From positions 62,001 through 126,000 of the forward strand of contig JAKSZP010006727.1 in the NCBI GenBank assembly GCA_022478985.1: 64,000 bases of DNA, in the 5' to 3' direction. This DNA comes from Massospora cicadina (lineage: Eukaryota > Entomophthoromycota > Entomophthoromycetes > Entomophthorales > Entomophthoraceae). Under the pieces are notes generated by a model, which did not search any database, was not told the DNA's origin, and was given only the letters and a program-made list of their open reading frames with translations. Numbering within the stretch: the first letter of the stretch is position 1; the number at the start of each line of letters is the position of its first letter. A program made the translations under genes and the position numbers. Of this stretch, positions 29,607-40,559 are shown piece after piece.

Positions 29607-30738
29607 TCACCTCTTGAGGGAGGGAGGATGAATTGCGGTAGGAAGAAACAGCCTGTCAAGCTCAATATGTGATTGGACACTTGCAAGGGCAAGACCTACA
29701 TGAAATCATGTTCATTGAGCGGACACCGAGCCCTGAGAAAATGCAATTAGGGGAAGGGAAATTAAAATGTCAGAAGATGCCAATCGCAAAACCCTGGAGT
29801 GGGGAGGAAAACAGCAATAGAGTAAGAGGCAATTGACAAATAACCCAAGAATCCCAATAAAACACTGGAGTTGGAAGTTTTGGTTGAGCGCCTGCTAACA
29901 GGCTTCATCAAGGACACTGGACATGTGAGCCAGCAAAGAAGGAATACTCAATGGGGGTTGTTGAATCATGCCCCCAATTAATGCCATCAATGAAAGATAG
30001 TGATGAGAAGCTCTGGAGAAGAGGTAGTTGTGCAGAGAGCGGATTGCATCCTGCAAATGGCAACTATGGGCTTCACAGAAGCTAAAGCTGAATGACCGGT
30101 GGAAGCCAGGTGAGGCTGGAAGCTTTATCAACCAACTTCAAAGAACTTGGCCAGCAAAGTGAAGAGCATAAGCGACAGTATCTCAATCCAGAAGGTTGTC
30201 CAGATCAGAGGGATTCAGCGCTAATGTCAACGCCTCAGTGACTTGGGCCTGGAGTTCAGCGTAGGGGAGCTCAAAGTGTATGCTGTTCCCAATTGAGAGC
30301 TCAGAAACCAGTAAAGCAGGTTTGTAGAATTAACTGAGTTGGAAGAGGAGCTCAGGGAGCAAGTCTGACCTGGCCAAGAACAAATGATCCAGAGCGACTG
30401 GCATGATCTCTGGAGCATTGACAATGATTTTTGGAGCATCAGAAAAAGGAGCCAAATCCAGGAGGGTTTTTAAGTTGGACTTCAGGGATTGACTGCAAGG
30501 GAAGAGTTGGCTGAGAGCTGTTTGAAATGATGGCAAGCCTGGTTTCAGAGGGATTGGTTGATGTTTCTGGTAATTTGACGGAAGGACTAGCCGCTTGCAC
30601 CAGACTAGGAGTATAAGTCCTTGAAGGACCATAAAAGAGGTTCCATCGAGCATCCTGACTCATCTGCTGGAAGAGACGGAGGTCCATATCAGACAGACTG
30701 TTGAGAATCTGCTGGTAGCGGGATTCTGAATTTGACAT
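29607..30738 (-). pseudogene. Antisense accessory ORF of element B
   Basis: Not a recognised family. About 377 codons on the minus strand between pol and the 3' LTR, from an ATG at 30738 (MSNSESRYQQILNSLSDMDL) to a stop at 29607. The same start, stop and length (1132 against 1135 bp) occur in element C. Later conserved blocks include LALDHLFLARSDLLPELLFQ-like sequence, FELPYAELQAQVTEALTLAL, and PGFHRSFSFSF...DAIRSLHNYL, then LMALIGGM. No membrane segment, zinc motif or known domain is obvious. At least one frameshift (near 30440) and two stops break the B copy. Many differences from C are silent third-position changes. Antisense extra ORFs at this position are known in some plant gypsy elements. 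Confidence 0.6.
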
Positions 30739-31320
30739 ATGAGCTGGACTAGAGGGGGATGTCAGACTTATATGGAAGTTGACATTATGCACTCTATAAT
30801 CCATTAGGCTCCAATTTTTGGGGAAATTAATCTCAAAAATTAATGAGATAAGCTTTCTAAGGAAAAAATTAAGAACGACTTACAGCCAAGAGGTTATGAG
30901 CAAAATAACGAGGGTGAATAGAAATAAGTATTCTTAATCAAGCCACAAAATGAACATTGATGGCATGAGTCTCCTGTCTAGGACGAGGAGAAAATCAGGA
31001 AATCAAGGACACTGGACTAAGAATCCTGAATATGACAGAGGTTCATATACCCTTACGGGGGAAAACCAGATCCAGGGATTAATTTCATCATGAGTAAATT
31101 GATCAGCCCAGCATGACAAAAGGTTGTGGGGACCGCACTCTGAGTAGGCGGTAGCAAGGAGGAAGAGGAAGAACGCAGTATGCCAAAGGTCATCCTGAGC
31201 AGCATTGAGTATTGACGAGTGTACTCCACTTGAAACAATGAAGTATTCAATCAGGTGTCTGAAATGGTGTTCCCATGCCCCAGTCCTTTTCTCGCTGGAA
31301 ATCTAGGCAAGAGGGGGATG
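30739..31320 (+). other. Element B segment between antisense ORF and 3' LTR, with polypurine tract
   Basis: About 580 bp. The last bases before the LTR, GGCAAGAGGGGGATG (31306-31320), are the polypurine tract. The rest is shared with C (49932-50510). The minus strand keeps similar reading in both (for example GSGFPP/GSGFPL, and HIQDS), which could be an upstream exon or leader of the antisense ORF. I see no splice signals I would defend. Confidence 0.5.
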
Positions 31321-32464
31321 TGTTGGGATTTTTGCCCATCTTCCCAGCCTGCTAGATTACCTGGAGTCGCAAGGGGAAAATTCCCTAAGGCGAAGTGAAT
31401 CAGAAATTGGTTGGCCCAAGTTTCAGAGGAACTATGTTTGGGGAATTTTGGGATACTCGCCTGGTCATATCCATTGGTGATCAATCCAGATGAATACTTA
31501 ATATCTCATTGGGCAGAGTGGCTGATGATATAGGGGCATCTGATAGTGATTGACTATCAGGTGTACCAATTGGGATTGGTCAGGTTTCATCACCGACTGA
31601 TTGGGAAATGATAGTGAGTTGCAAGGCGAGTGATGCCACCTGCAACTAGAGAATCGATTGGTTGGTGAAGTGACGTGCCATAATGGGTAAAAAGTCTTAT
31701 TACCTAAGCAGGTCGCTAGCCAGTTATGGTTGGTTCGCTTAGATTGAGAGGAAAATGTTAGAGACACGTTTTCTGACTCTTTCCATTTGAGGTCTCAAGG
31801 ATGTCCAATGACAGAATCCTAGCCATGATGGGGAAGACCATTGCTGCAGAGATGAGGAAGGGTGATTCAACAGTAATGGCTGCCGTTTCATTAAAGAGGT
31901 GTCAACTGAGGGTTAGACAGCCAAATCCCCTACTATATAATTCCCTAGGATTCACTATAATAAAAAAACATCATTTAGTAAAAACATTATTATTAGAATT
32001 ATTAGTAATATTGTCAATTAAGTGTATAGTTAGACTATCAGCATCCATTATGAAGTTCCATCTCAAGGATATTATTGCAGAAGGCAATAATTGGAAGACT
32101 CTCAGAGAGAAGAGTAGAGATCTGAGCGGGGATTTAGAGACAAAGAGAACCACAATCAGGGATTGCTGCCAACTGTGTGTTAGCTGAAAGAGACTGTTAC
32201 CAGGGTATTCGGATGAAGATCGGGTGGACAGGAATACTGGGAATAAATCTCTATGAGTACAACTTATCTAGTATTTAATCAGAAGTACTTGCCAAAGCGT
32301 TGGGCCTAATAATAGTTCAAAGTCAACTACAGATAATAGTCTCCATACTATTATCAGATAATATATTCTATACAACACAAAGTGCATGAGTAAATTGAAC
32401 CTGTGCAGTAAAAAGATTACTAGGGTTACAAACTGATAATAACCCAAACTAGTAAATTTTTACA
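31321..32464 (+). repeat. Element B 3' LTR
   Basis: 1144 bp, TGTTGGGATTTTTGCCC to TTTTTACA, followed by the CTAAT duplication. It differs from the 5' copy at scattered sites. Confidence 0.9.
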
Positions 32465-33475
32465 CTAATTAAAGACATTAAATATATTGGGGAAAATCTA
32501 AAGAATTGCTGTATCACCAAAAATTATACCTCCTCATTTTCAGCTCATCTAGAAATACTCATGAAAGCTCATTGCGCAGTTGGACATGGAGGTCTACTTA
32601 AAATTAAAGTTTATAAAACAAGGATAATAATTGGAAATCATTTTTTATTTGATATCCAGGACTTGTTAATGGAATGTCACGTATGTCAAGCCTATCAGTC
32701 CTATAAACCTACAACTATTAATAAGTTAGTTAGCTCAATTGAGCCTAGAATACAGTGTCTATAGCCATCATAGGACATTTCCAACCAGTGTTTTCAATTT
32801 TAAATATTGTATAGTAGCAACCATCTCACTTAGTGTGTTGAAGCTTGTGCTATTAGAGATCATGGACGATTATTACTGCCAAATATATAATGGAGCAGGT
32901 AATTTACCAACATGGTTGTCCTTAAGTTATCTTCAAAGATAATGCCACTAATTTCACATATTGAGTCATTCCCAAGAGGAATGAGTTAATGGGAATCTGA
33001 GGATTTTTCCCCTATCATCCATAAACTAGTGGGATGATTTAACGTGCCAACAGTACCTTAGTACAAATTCTTCAGAAGTTTTTCAACACTTTTCTTTCTC
33101 AATGGACCATATACTTGGACTCAACTGTTTTTGCTTACAATAATAGTTATCATGGCGCTACAAAATTTCCACATTTTAAGCTTTTTGTACATTCAACAGT
33201 TATGCATTACCAACATTATCAAATAAGATCATTACCAATGAATAGGACTTTTGAACATTAGAGTACTTTGATTGGCTGGTAAAATACCATACAAAATTTC
33301 AGACTAAAGCTTATGAAGCATCTATAATAAGGATAATTAACTAAAAAAGAGATGATCAACATAGGTTCACAGTGATGAGCTTTGCAGTTAGCAGTTGAGT
33401 TGCTTACTGCAATACTTATGGATTAGGTAGAACGCATAAGCTAACTACTTTATTAGTTAGTCCTTAGTTAAGATT
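32465..33475 (+). pseudogene. Element Z integrase
   Basis: After B, the plus strand gives LMKAHCAVGHGGLLKIKVYK (about 32557-32615), the His pair of the zinc domain, and LLMECHVCQAYQSYKPTT (about 32664-32715), the Cys pair. The core is much decayed: LFLLTIIVIM-type and YNNSYHGATKFPHF-like pieces in shifting frames near 33130-33180, equivalent to the end of the core. Catalytic residues cannot be assigned with confidence. AT content is high and no frame is open beyond about 65 codons. Confidence 0.6.
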
Positions 33476-33491
33476 AAATGGCATCACTTTT

Positions 33492-33625
33492 TTTAAATGA
33501 GCAGGTCGACCTTGGGACAATACACCACGCTGAGGTTTTTAAGCCTGTGCTGGTTTAGAACCTGTGTTTAATCAAAGCCCAACCCAGAATGGAGCAGGAA
33601 CCACCCTGCAATGCTACTGCTCCTC
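33492..33625 (-). mobile_element. SINE copy 2, tRNA-like
   Basis: 134 bp on the minus strand, flanked by a 17-bp duplication with one change (TAAATGGCATCACTTTT 33475-33491; TAAATGGCGTCACTTTT 33626-33642). The minus strand begins GAGGAGCAGTAGCATTGCAG, then has a B-box-like GGTTCTAAACC, CCAGCACAGGCTTAAAAACC and GTCCCAAGGTCGACC, all matching copy 1. The A-rich end (minus strand TTTAAAA) is the 3' tail. Copies 1 and 2 differ at roughly a quarter of positions, so both are old and came from separate insertions. Confidence 0.82.
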
Positions 33626-33642
33626 TAAATGGCGTCACTTTT

Positions 33643-34055
33643 GAAACCTACACTATTTGGAGCTTGATTGACAAAATCAACAGTTAGTTGTGTCCAATAA
33701 AAAGTTTCCGACCTTATCTCAGTCCTGATGACCATCAAATCAAATATTGAACATTAAATCAAGTCAAGGAGTGGGAAGAGTTGGATAATCAGTGACTTAA
33801 TTCCCTGTTTTGCAAACTAGATTTGTGATACAATCCCAACTTCTTATATTAGATCTTGCCCAAACTGGAATATATTTTATCAAATTGAATAACTCCCTAT
33901 CAATAATTTACTGTGAAGAAACAACTTCCTATCATAATTGCTAATTTACTATAATCAATATTCATAATCATGGTAGATCTGTTGAATCTTAAATCAAAAG
34001 CTTCAACCATAAATATTTCTTATTTACTCTAATAAAAATCATCTTTACTGTCACA
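33643..34055. other. AT-rich sequence, probably 3' part of element Z
   Basis: Between SINE 2 and the solo LTR. A weak plus-strand reading with LTR-element-like composition continues from Z, but no motif can be named. Nothing else seen. Confidence 0.3.
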
Positions 34056-34060
34056 ATAAC

Positions 34061-34704
34061 TGTAACAAACGGTATTAATCCTTTTGTTGCATTTTAATTC
34101 AGGTTAGGATTTTCCAAATCCAAATTGAACCGTTTAAAAAGAAGTTTGGTGTTTGATGGGTTTGGGCACTTGGTTGTGCCTCGCCTGAATTATTAATTAG
34201 GCTCTTGTGAGCCTAATTAGTGGTTTGGGTGAGGTCCCAGAAAGGTGACCTTTAAGGTCAATCCCACACAATTCCAAACTTTGTTTGGAATCTCTCTCTC
34301 CCTCTCAATTCCCACTCTCACATGGGTTTCTCTGGTGGTCTCAGGGCAGCCTTTACCTTATTTTACCTGATGATCCGCGCTCAACAAGTTTTTGTCACAT
34401 TAACAAAACTTGGGATTTTGGGGCTTGATCTCCCTCAAAAATCCTGTCTTTTACTTGGTGTATTTTCAGCATCATATTATTGGGATCATGTTTGTCTGTG
34501 ACTCTTTATTTGATAATAAAAAAATAAAGTTAACTCTGGGGTTTGCAACCTCACATCCTTATTTCATCTTTGCCTCACTTTAAAAATCCCTAATTCCAAG
34601 GTTTACTACCTTGAGAGTCCAGCTCACACTGGACATTCTGCATCAATTGTGTTGAACCTACAGTAAGATGGTGATCAAAAACTGGGATGTTTCCAACTGT
34701 TACA
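34061..34704 (+). repeat. Solo LTR
   Basis: 644 bp with terminal inverted TGTAACA...TGTTACA and a perfect five-base duplication ATAAC (34056-34060 and 34705-34709). No internal retrotransposon sequence is present, so this is a solo LTR left by recombination between two LTRs. Orientation is a guess from a T/A-rich middle with a possible AATAAA-like signal (near 34520). No relative of it is seen elsewhere in the window. Confidence 0.82.
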
Positions 34705-34709
34705 ATAAC

Positions 34710-37400
34710 TTTTTGCTTATTCAAATCTTTATGATGGATTTTCTATACCAAAAATTAGTTATCTACTGAGTAGATTGTCTATATAGTAAGTTTAAAAAGT
34801 TAGATTAAGCCAACTGTTTACCTATGCATGTAGCATGTAAAGGGACCTTGTTATACAATATAAATTCTATTTTATTTTATAGTAGTTTAAGGCATGTATA
34901 ATATTGTCAAATTTTGACCATGGACAGCCTCCTATAAACCTTTCTTGGTTTATAGTATATACTCTATTATTTACCCAAGGAGCTAATATGGGATAGGGGT
35001 TTTGAGATTTTATTTTAACTTCTGATTTGGGCAATTACTGAGACCAAAACACCCTTGTCAGCTTAACCAGTGTATAATGCTGACAGGTGTCAAGAGTTAT
35101 AAGACATCAAGCAATTGGATTGGCTCCAAAAAGCTCTCAGGTTCATAAAACATAACATCAATAGTATGTGGGCAACAGGAAACTTGGTAGTGTAAGTGCT
35201 TATTAGATGTTCTTTATCATCAGGTATAAACTTAAAAACTCTTAAGAAGATATTACTTGCAAGTAACACTAAGAATTCTTTAGTTCTACACCAAAACTTA
35301 TTTATTCAGATTTGTGTTTTTTTGTTAAAAGCTGCTTAATTGGTCTCTATATATTCATTCTATGTTCAATGCTTTATTTACTTTACTTTAATATTAGATA
35401 GGGCTTTTTGGTGAGATATTATGCTGATTATAAGAATTCTGGTATCAGCATAAAGGTATTTTATCTTATTACTCTTAGTCTTAAGCCTGAAACAAAATTT
35501 CTGAGTCTTTTTCAGATGCTAGGTTTTATAACTATAAAATCCCTTTATCAAGAGCCTGTAACCAATAAATACCTTGGGTTGATGTTGTTGTATTGATTAT
35601 AAGAAAATCCTTCTAAATGTTTTTATAGCAGTAGCTTCTATAGTATAACCATGATGTTTGATTTGATTTTAAAGGTTGTCAAGCCTTTTTATAACTTCAG
35701 GACATCTTTCCACTAGAAGGTGTGTGCTTATTTTAAATTCATTAGCTGTTGTAAGCCCTCTGTACCTTTTCAAAGAACATGACAGGAACTCAGTATGCAA
35801 CTGCTCTATATTTATTTACTGTTCTTGTGTCAATATAACTATAGCTCCATTAACTTTTTCCAAATCTAACCCTGGCACTAATTTATATTTTTAATTGTGG
35901 ATGTCCTTTAGGATTCCTTTAATATAAATCATTACTAATGAATCAATTAGGTCCATTTGGCATAAAGATTAATAGATGATGCTTCAGATATTGTAGTAAC
36001 ATCTTTTGTCTCTAGTGTTAGGAAGAAAGCTGATAAAGTGTCTCATAAGCTTTTCAAAGCGTTGCTTTAATTTATAGATGTAAAAGAAAACTTGGTGTAG
36101 TGTATCCTAAAATCATCATCAACTGGCTTAATTAAAAAAGTTGATATACCTATTGCTCCAGTTTTCCCCCTTATTGTAAATAGCAGGTGAGTAGATGTTT
36201 TATAAAAATGGAATAGTTTACTGGCTATACAGATGCCCAAGCTCAATTTATTAAAACTGGTATTTTAAACTCCATCTGTCCAAGGCCATGTAAACTTTGT
36301 TAGGCTTCATGTGTTCCTCTTAGATCCTGATTAAGTTATAGAGACAACTTCATTCCAATTAAATTTAATTCTGCTGGACTAACCATAAGATTGTGTACTT
36401 TAAATTTAAACCTTTCATTATAAATACAAAAAAGTTTATTACCACATATCCTGTTAATCAGAAAAGAACTTATGGTTTATTAAGTTTACTATAATGGGTA
36501 CCACTCTGTTGTGTCCTATTTCCTGTTGAGTAAATTGTACTAAACTCTATGAAGACTAAAGGCAACAATCTTAGAATTATTTTAAATTTGCTATAATTTT
36601 AAAGCCTAAAGTATTAACTAGATCACTCAGAGCAACTTGGGAGGATAGTTTGAAAAAGAAAGTACCATGTATAATTTTCAGGTAGGTTATCAGAATTAGT
36701 TAAATAAAAGTATGGTAATTTATTTTTGACAAAATTGTACTAAAGATATTATTTTATTCTTAGTTATAATTTGCACGTTTATAATGTAAAAAGATATTGA
36801 ATAATAACAATTAAGTAGTTAGATATTTAGATAAAATAAGCTCCTAAAAACATAACTTAGTTTGGAAATACAGTTTAGACATGATAGTAGGATAAAAAAC
36901 AAAAAATAATGATTGTTGCACCTGGTTCTTCAAGGTATTTTAGAAACTGGGATGGTCATATGAAATTTTTAAAGCTGTTATCAAGTGGCTATTCTGAGCA
37001 ATATTCTCAAAATGTGTCATATGCTATAACTAGTATTGAAAATTTTGTTGTTGCCATTTTCTGGTGATATGAGACTACTATTCTAAAAATAGCATCTTTA
37101 AGAGTATACTGAAAAAAATCATTATTGCTAATTAGTGAGGATTTATGAGCTAATACTAAGAGAGTAAATAAATATATTTATCTATATAACCTAAATCTCA
37201 AATCTATACATATAATTTCTATTACTATAATTTATTTGCATAAGGCAGTTATTAAAATACAATAAATTAAAAGTATTTTTGTTTTTGTTAGAAAAATGTC
37301 GAAACAAAACAAGGTATTAAAGGATCTAATAAGACATATATGCATAAGGGACCACCTAGTGCTAAAAAAAGACATATATGCATATGATCAACGATTTTAT
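34710..37400. other. AT-rich region without recognisable genes
   Basis: About 2.7 kb, strongly AT-rich, with only short ORFs on both strands (the longest about 72 codons at 35676-35894). I see no retroelement motif, RNA gene or terminal repeat. A short direct repeat GACATATATGCATA occurs twice near 37334 and 37370. It may be very old transposon sequence or a true intergenic remnant. Confidence 0.5.
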
Positions 37401-37858
37401 TTAATTGAAGCAAGCTACCAAGGGGACAGACAATGCTGAAACAGAAACTCCAAAACTAAATCAACCAAAACATGAACTGACCACCCTAAACAGCAGCGGG
37501 AAGTGCAAAAGAAATGAGAAAACAACCTAATAGGTGACACAGCTGCGAGCTGCTTATTTCATCATGGTGGAGGAGGAGGGGTCAGGCGGATTGTAATCAT
37601 CATCCTCAGGATTAGCATTAAAAGTAAGTCAAAACTGATAGTAATGGAATTTGAGCATCCGCAGGATGAGGGTCAAGGTGAGGTAGATAGCAGTTGAGAT
37701 TGACAATTTGGGACTGGATAAAGAACTCTATGAGTTTAGCAACATAGTGTTTGACTTGGGTGCAGGCATCATGAAGTTGGGCTAATCTTTAATGTTTGCT
37801 CTGGTGACATGTGTGGATGAGTAAAATTCTTCCAGAGTAATGACACGTTTGACAGCGG
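37400..37858 (-). other. Possible coding remnant left of LTR copy 3
   Basis: The minus strand gives a readable helical-looking stretch (LAQLHDACTQVKHYVAKLIE, then FFIQSQIVNLNCYLPHLDPH) near 37790-37650, with stops around it. It could be the continuation of the zinc-knuckle ORF across the LTR. No family assigned. Confidence 0.3.
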
Positions 37859-39231
37859 TGGTGTCATGAAAATGGCAGAAGAAGTTTAGACTGGCCTGCT
37901 AGTCAGGATGTGTAAACACTTAAAAAGCAATCCAGAATGCCAGAGGCATTGCTGACCGTACAACTTGATATGGAGCTGGGAAATGTGATACCACGAGGTG
38001 GTGGTGTAACAACAGGGTAAGGAGTATCCCAACGGCAAACCACACTGAACCCATTCCCAACTCAGTGGTTCTAACTGCAGGAGGTGGGATTACTGGGACA
38101 GTCTCAACAAGATTCTTGGCTTAAGAGGCCAACTCATCGGGGGTGATAGGGAGATGGATTCTCTTATCCATTGTTGTACATAGGGCCATAAGATTCCCAT
38201 GTATTGTTGTCAGAAATTCATAAGAGCGGGGTTGTAAAACCAAAAGTATCAGACTCACTGGGCCCAATCGATGATAGAGGGAGCCATGATGACCAAAAGA
38301 ATTGGTAAAGCCCACCTGGAGTGCGGGGCAATGGACCACCAGGGAAATGCCATCTGGGATGCGGTCAGAATGGAAAATAAAGAAAATTTTATTTTTCTGG
38401 CAAAACATTTATTGGGAAAGGAAAGTAAGAAAATTGACCAACAATTTTCTCAGTGCCATGCAACTGATTAAATAGTGGTCATTTGAGTAGTGACAAGATG
38501 GGGTTGGGGCCCACAAATTCAACCTAACCGGTGAATTATTCAGGAATGGGGGGTTTATACTCTGGGAACTGACATCGCAAAATTTGGCGGCAGGCTGAGT
38601 CTCTGTCAGTTTGACCTCAAATGTCCAAAACAGGTCTGATTACGTTTCCAATGATTAGCATGATGGCATTTGGCCTGACGGGCGATGGGAATCCCCCAAG
38701 GCCATCCCTTATAGGGATGGGTCCATTTGGTTGGGAATGGGTTCAGGATGGCCAACCCGCCCGCGCTCAGTCATTTAACTGTTCATTTGGTCAACAGCAG
38801 CACATCAGTTGTAACACCCAAATTCCTATCTGAGGGCTTTGAACCCCCATCAATAGTGCCCAATATTTGTTCAACTGGTTTGGAGATAGAATTGGAACTG
38901 TCGGGCAATCCAGCCAATATCTCATTCTTCATGCTTTTACAGCCATTTGAATTTTGGGCATCAGCCAGATTGCTGGCCAAATTAGACCAGCCAATTTCAG
39001 TTTAGTAATCTTGGCACAGATTTCACTAATTCCCGCAACAGTTCTGCCAAGGTAAGTGTGGGTATTGGGGGTGGGATCTGAAGTGGACAAGCTGTTACCC
39101 ATCGCTCATCTACTACATGAGCGAGGTCGCCCTGAGTGATGAGAGGTGCCGCCATCCTCTTCAGTGTCTTTTTATTTGGGAATGGGAAAATGGCCTGATC
39201 AAGAGCCAAAGGACATTACCCGATACTTACA
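37859..39231 (-). repeat. Third, diverged copy of the Y-family LTR, with LTR ORF
   Basis: About 1.37 kb, same structure as the Y LTRs: minus strand starts TGTAAGTATCGGG at 39231 and ends near 37859. It has about 300 bp not present in the Y copies (about 38050-38390). The LTR ORF is well preserved: DQAIFPFPNKKTLKRMAAPL, then ITQGDLAHVVDERWVTACPL, then IPPPIPTLTLAELL, then SMKNEILAGLPDSSNSISKP, GWPWGIPIARQAKCHH and KLTETQPAAKF. There is no polypurine tract next to it and no partner LTR or matching target duplication, so it is either a solo LTR or part of an element I cannot delimit. Confidence 0.65.
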
Positions 39232-39299
39232 GGTGGAGGCAGTTTTATAAAGGCGTTGGATTTCCTCTTTTGCAGTAGGAGGAAAATCTGAGGGGAACA

Positions 39300-40510
39300 A
39301 GGGGGTGCAGTTTTTTTTAAATTCAGTGATGGATTTTGCCATAGCTTCACAAAGATGGCAATTTTGGGTGAGGCCACTGCAGCCTCAGCAAGCTGGTGAT
39401 CACTTTGATATGGGATAGCATTGGGTTTGGGGACAAATTGTTAGGGTGGGGAGTGGGGAATCAAAGTCTGAATTTATAAAATGTTCAAAATCGATTGGTT
39501 TAGCCAGAGGTGGGACAATTTCACCAGACATGGTCACATCATCCAATAAGTCCCAAGGATTTTGGTTAACTTGTATTGATTTAGTGATAGGTGGCTGTGG
39601 TTGGGTAAGTTTTGGGGAGGCAAATCTTTTGGATTGAATATGGGTCCAAAACTGCTCCCAATTGGTTGGCATAGGTGGAAATTGGCTGGCTTGGATTTGG
39701 GTTGCTAGATTTTACTGCTGGTTCATCAAACGCACAACCTGGGTGGTGGGGCAGCCAAAATCCCCACTCAAACGCTGTTGGTGTGGCCTCCTGGGTGGGG
39801 TTGGAAGTATTATAGGGTTTTAATTGTAATGACATGCCTTTTTGGTATGGTCCAATTTATGGCAGAGGGAGCAAACTGTGTGACCTTTGTTGTAAGGAGA
39901 GTGTCTATAATACTCCTTTTCCAAGCGCTGTAGTTCATAGTGCACAGGGCCAATGTTAGGGAACTAGTCATTAGTAATAAAGTTACTAGAGCCCAGCAGA
40001 GGGTGCATGAGCTAGAATAACATAGGTTGAGGATAGTTGTCATTATAGAATTAACCAAAATGGAACCACGAGGTGCTTGGAGTGGTAGGGTATAGGCGAC
40101 CCAGGTTGGAGGGAACCTAAGTGACCCAACGGTGCACTGGTGGATAGATTTATTGTAGTTAAAATTAAATGTTAACATTGCATGAGACCTCTTCAAAGAG
40201 TTCCATGCACAGGATTGTCCAAGATAATATGAATAAAATGGTATACTAACAAAGGTTTTTATTAATAGGGAAGTCGAACAATGAGAGAGATTGGTATTAA
40301 GAAACAATTTTAAGTTATTTGAGCAAATGATCAATTGAGAGAAGCGGGTCTAAGCTTAGGTGCACCAATAGGCGCACGCTTTCATAGGGCAATAAACTGC
40401 ACTTGGTAATCAACTGAACTAAAGTTATTGATTGTATGAGAGGCCGACCCAAGCTGGAAATCTCAAAAACTGAATGGGTTCTGAGACCCCGTTCACAGAG
40501 AAACTGAAGC
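39300..40510 (-). pseudogene. Zinc-knuckle (CCHC) protein, Gag- or ORF1-like
   Basis: Read leftward on the minus strand: a helical N-terminal part (about 40510-40320) with SLGRPLIQS and VRLLVHLSLDPLL, which weakly recalls the DUF4283-type domain placed before zinc knuckles in retroelement proteins. Decayed sequence follows, then VHYELQRLEKEYYRHSPYNK (about 39943-39884) and a perfect knuckle CSLCHKLDHTKKAC (spacing C-2-C-4-H-4-C; about 39871-39830). The tail runs on: FEWGFWLPHHPGCAFDEPA, then ISTYANQLGAVLDPYSIQKI. Stops follow the knuckle and precede it. It is not the LINE1 ORF1 family and not the C-terminus of E. Which element it belongs to is unclear. Confidence 0.5.
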
Positions 40511-40559
40511 AAACCATTTTATTAATTGAAAATTAGTTTTTTAGCGCTCCTGCTGTTAT

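Larger units (their letters stand above)
25240..32464 (+). mobile_element. Element B: Ty3/gypsy element without gag, with an antisense ORF
   Basis: LTRs of 1143 and 1144 bp (25240-26382 and 31321-32464), TGTTG to CA, with a perfect CTAAT target duplication. Primer-binding site at 26386, RT, RNase H and integrase on the plus strand, a hairpin array, a minus-strand ORF, a polypurine tract and the 3' LTR. Only about 150 bp separates the primer site from RT, so gag and protease are gone. Element C (43353-51659) is its sister and still has about 1.2 kb in that place. Stops and frameshifts are common. Confidence 0.9.
24240..34055 (+). mobile_element. Element Z: degenerate plus-strand Ty3/gypsy element, split by B
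   Basis: RT and RNase H of a gypsy element run on the plus strand from about 24240 to 25239, stop at the B insertion, and the integrase resumes at 32465 after a perfect five-base duplication (CTAAT 25235-25239 and 32465-32469). Its N-terminal half is cut off by X and lies outside the window on the left. A SINE sits in its 3' part. The right edge is not defined; no LTR was recognised. It is the oldest identifiable layer of the left half of the window and is full of stops. Confidence 0.7.

Noticed and set aside
34081..34560. Possible protein gene with intron between 34.1 and 34.6 kb
   Set aside because: The stretch lies inside a unit with LTR ends and a perfect five-base duplication, and has no long open frame.
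35408..35894. Small genes in the AT-rich block (35408-35596, 35676-35894)
   Set aside because: Short, compositionally ordinary for AT-rich DNA, no motif or neighbouring signal.
37334..37384. Direct repeat GACATATATGCATA as a target duplication
   Set aside because: Only about 25 bases lie between the copies and they show no element ends.
39001..39231. GTAAGT at the start of all three Y-family LTR copies as a 5' splice site
   Set aside because: The sequences upstream differ completely between copies and one is preceded by a polypurine tract, so this is the LTR start TGTAAG, not an exon border. Use as a splice site by chance cannot be excluded.
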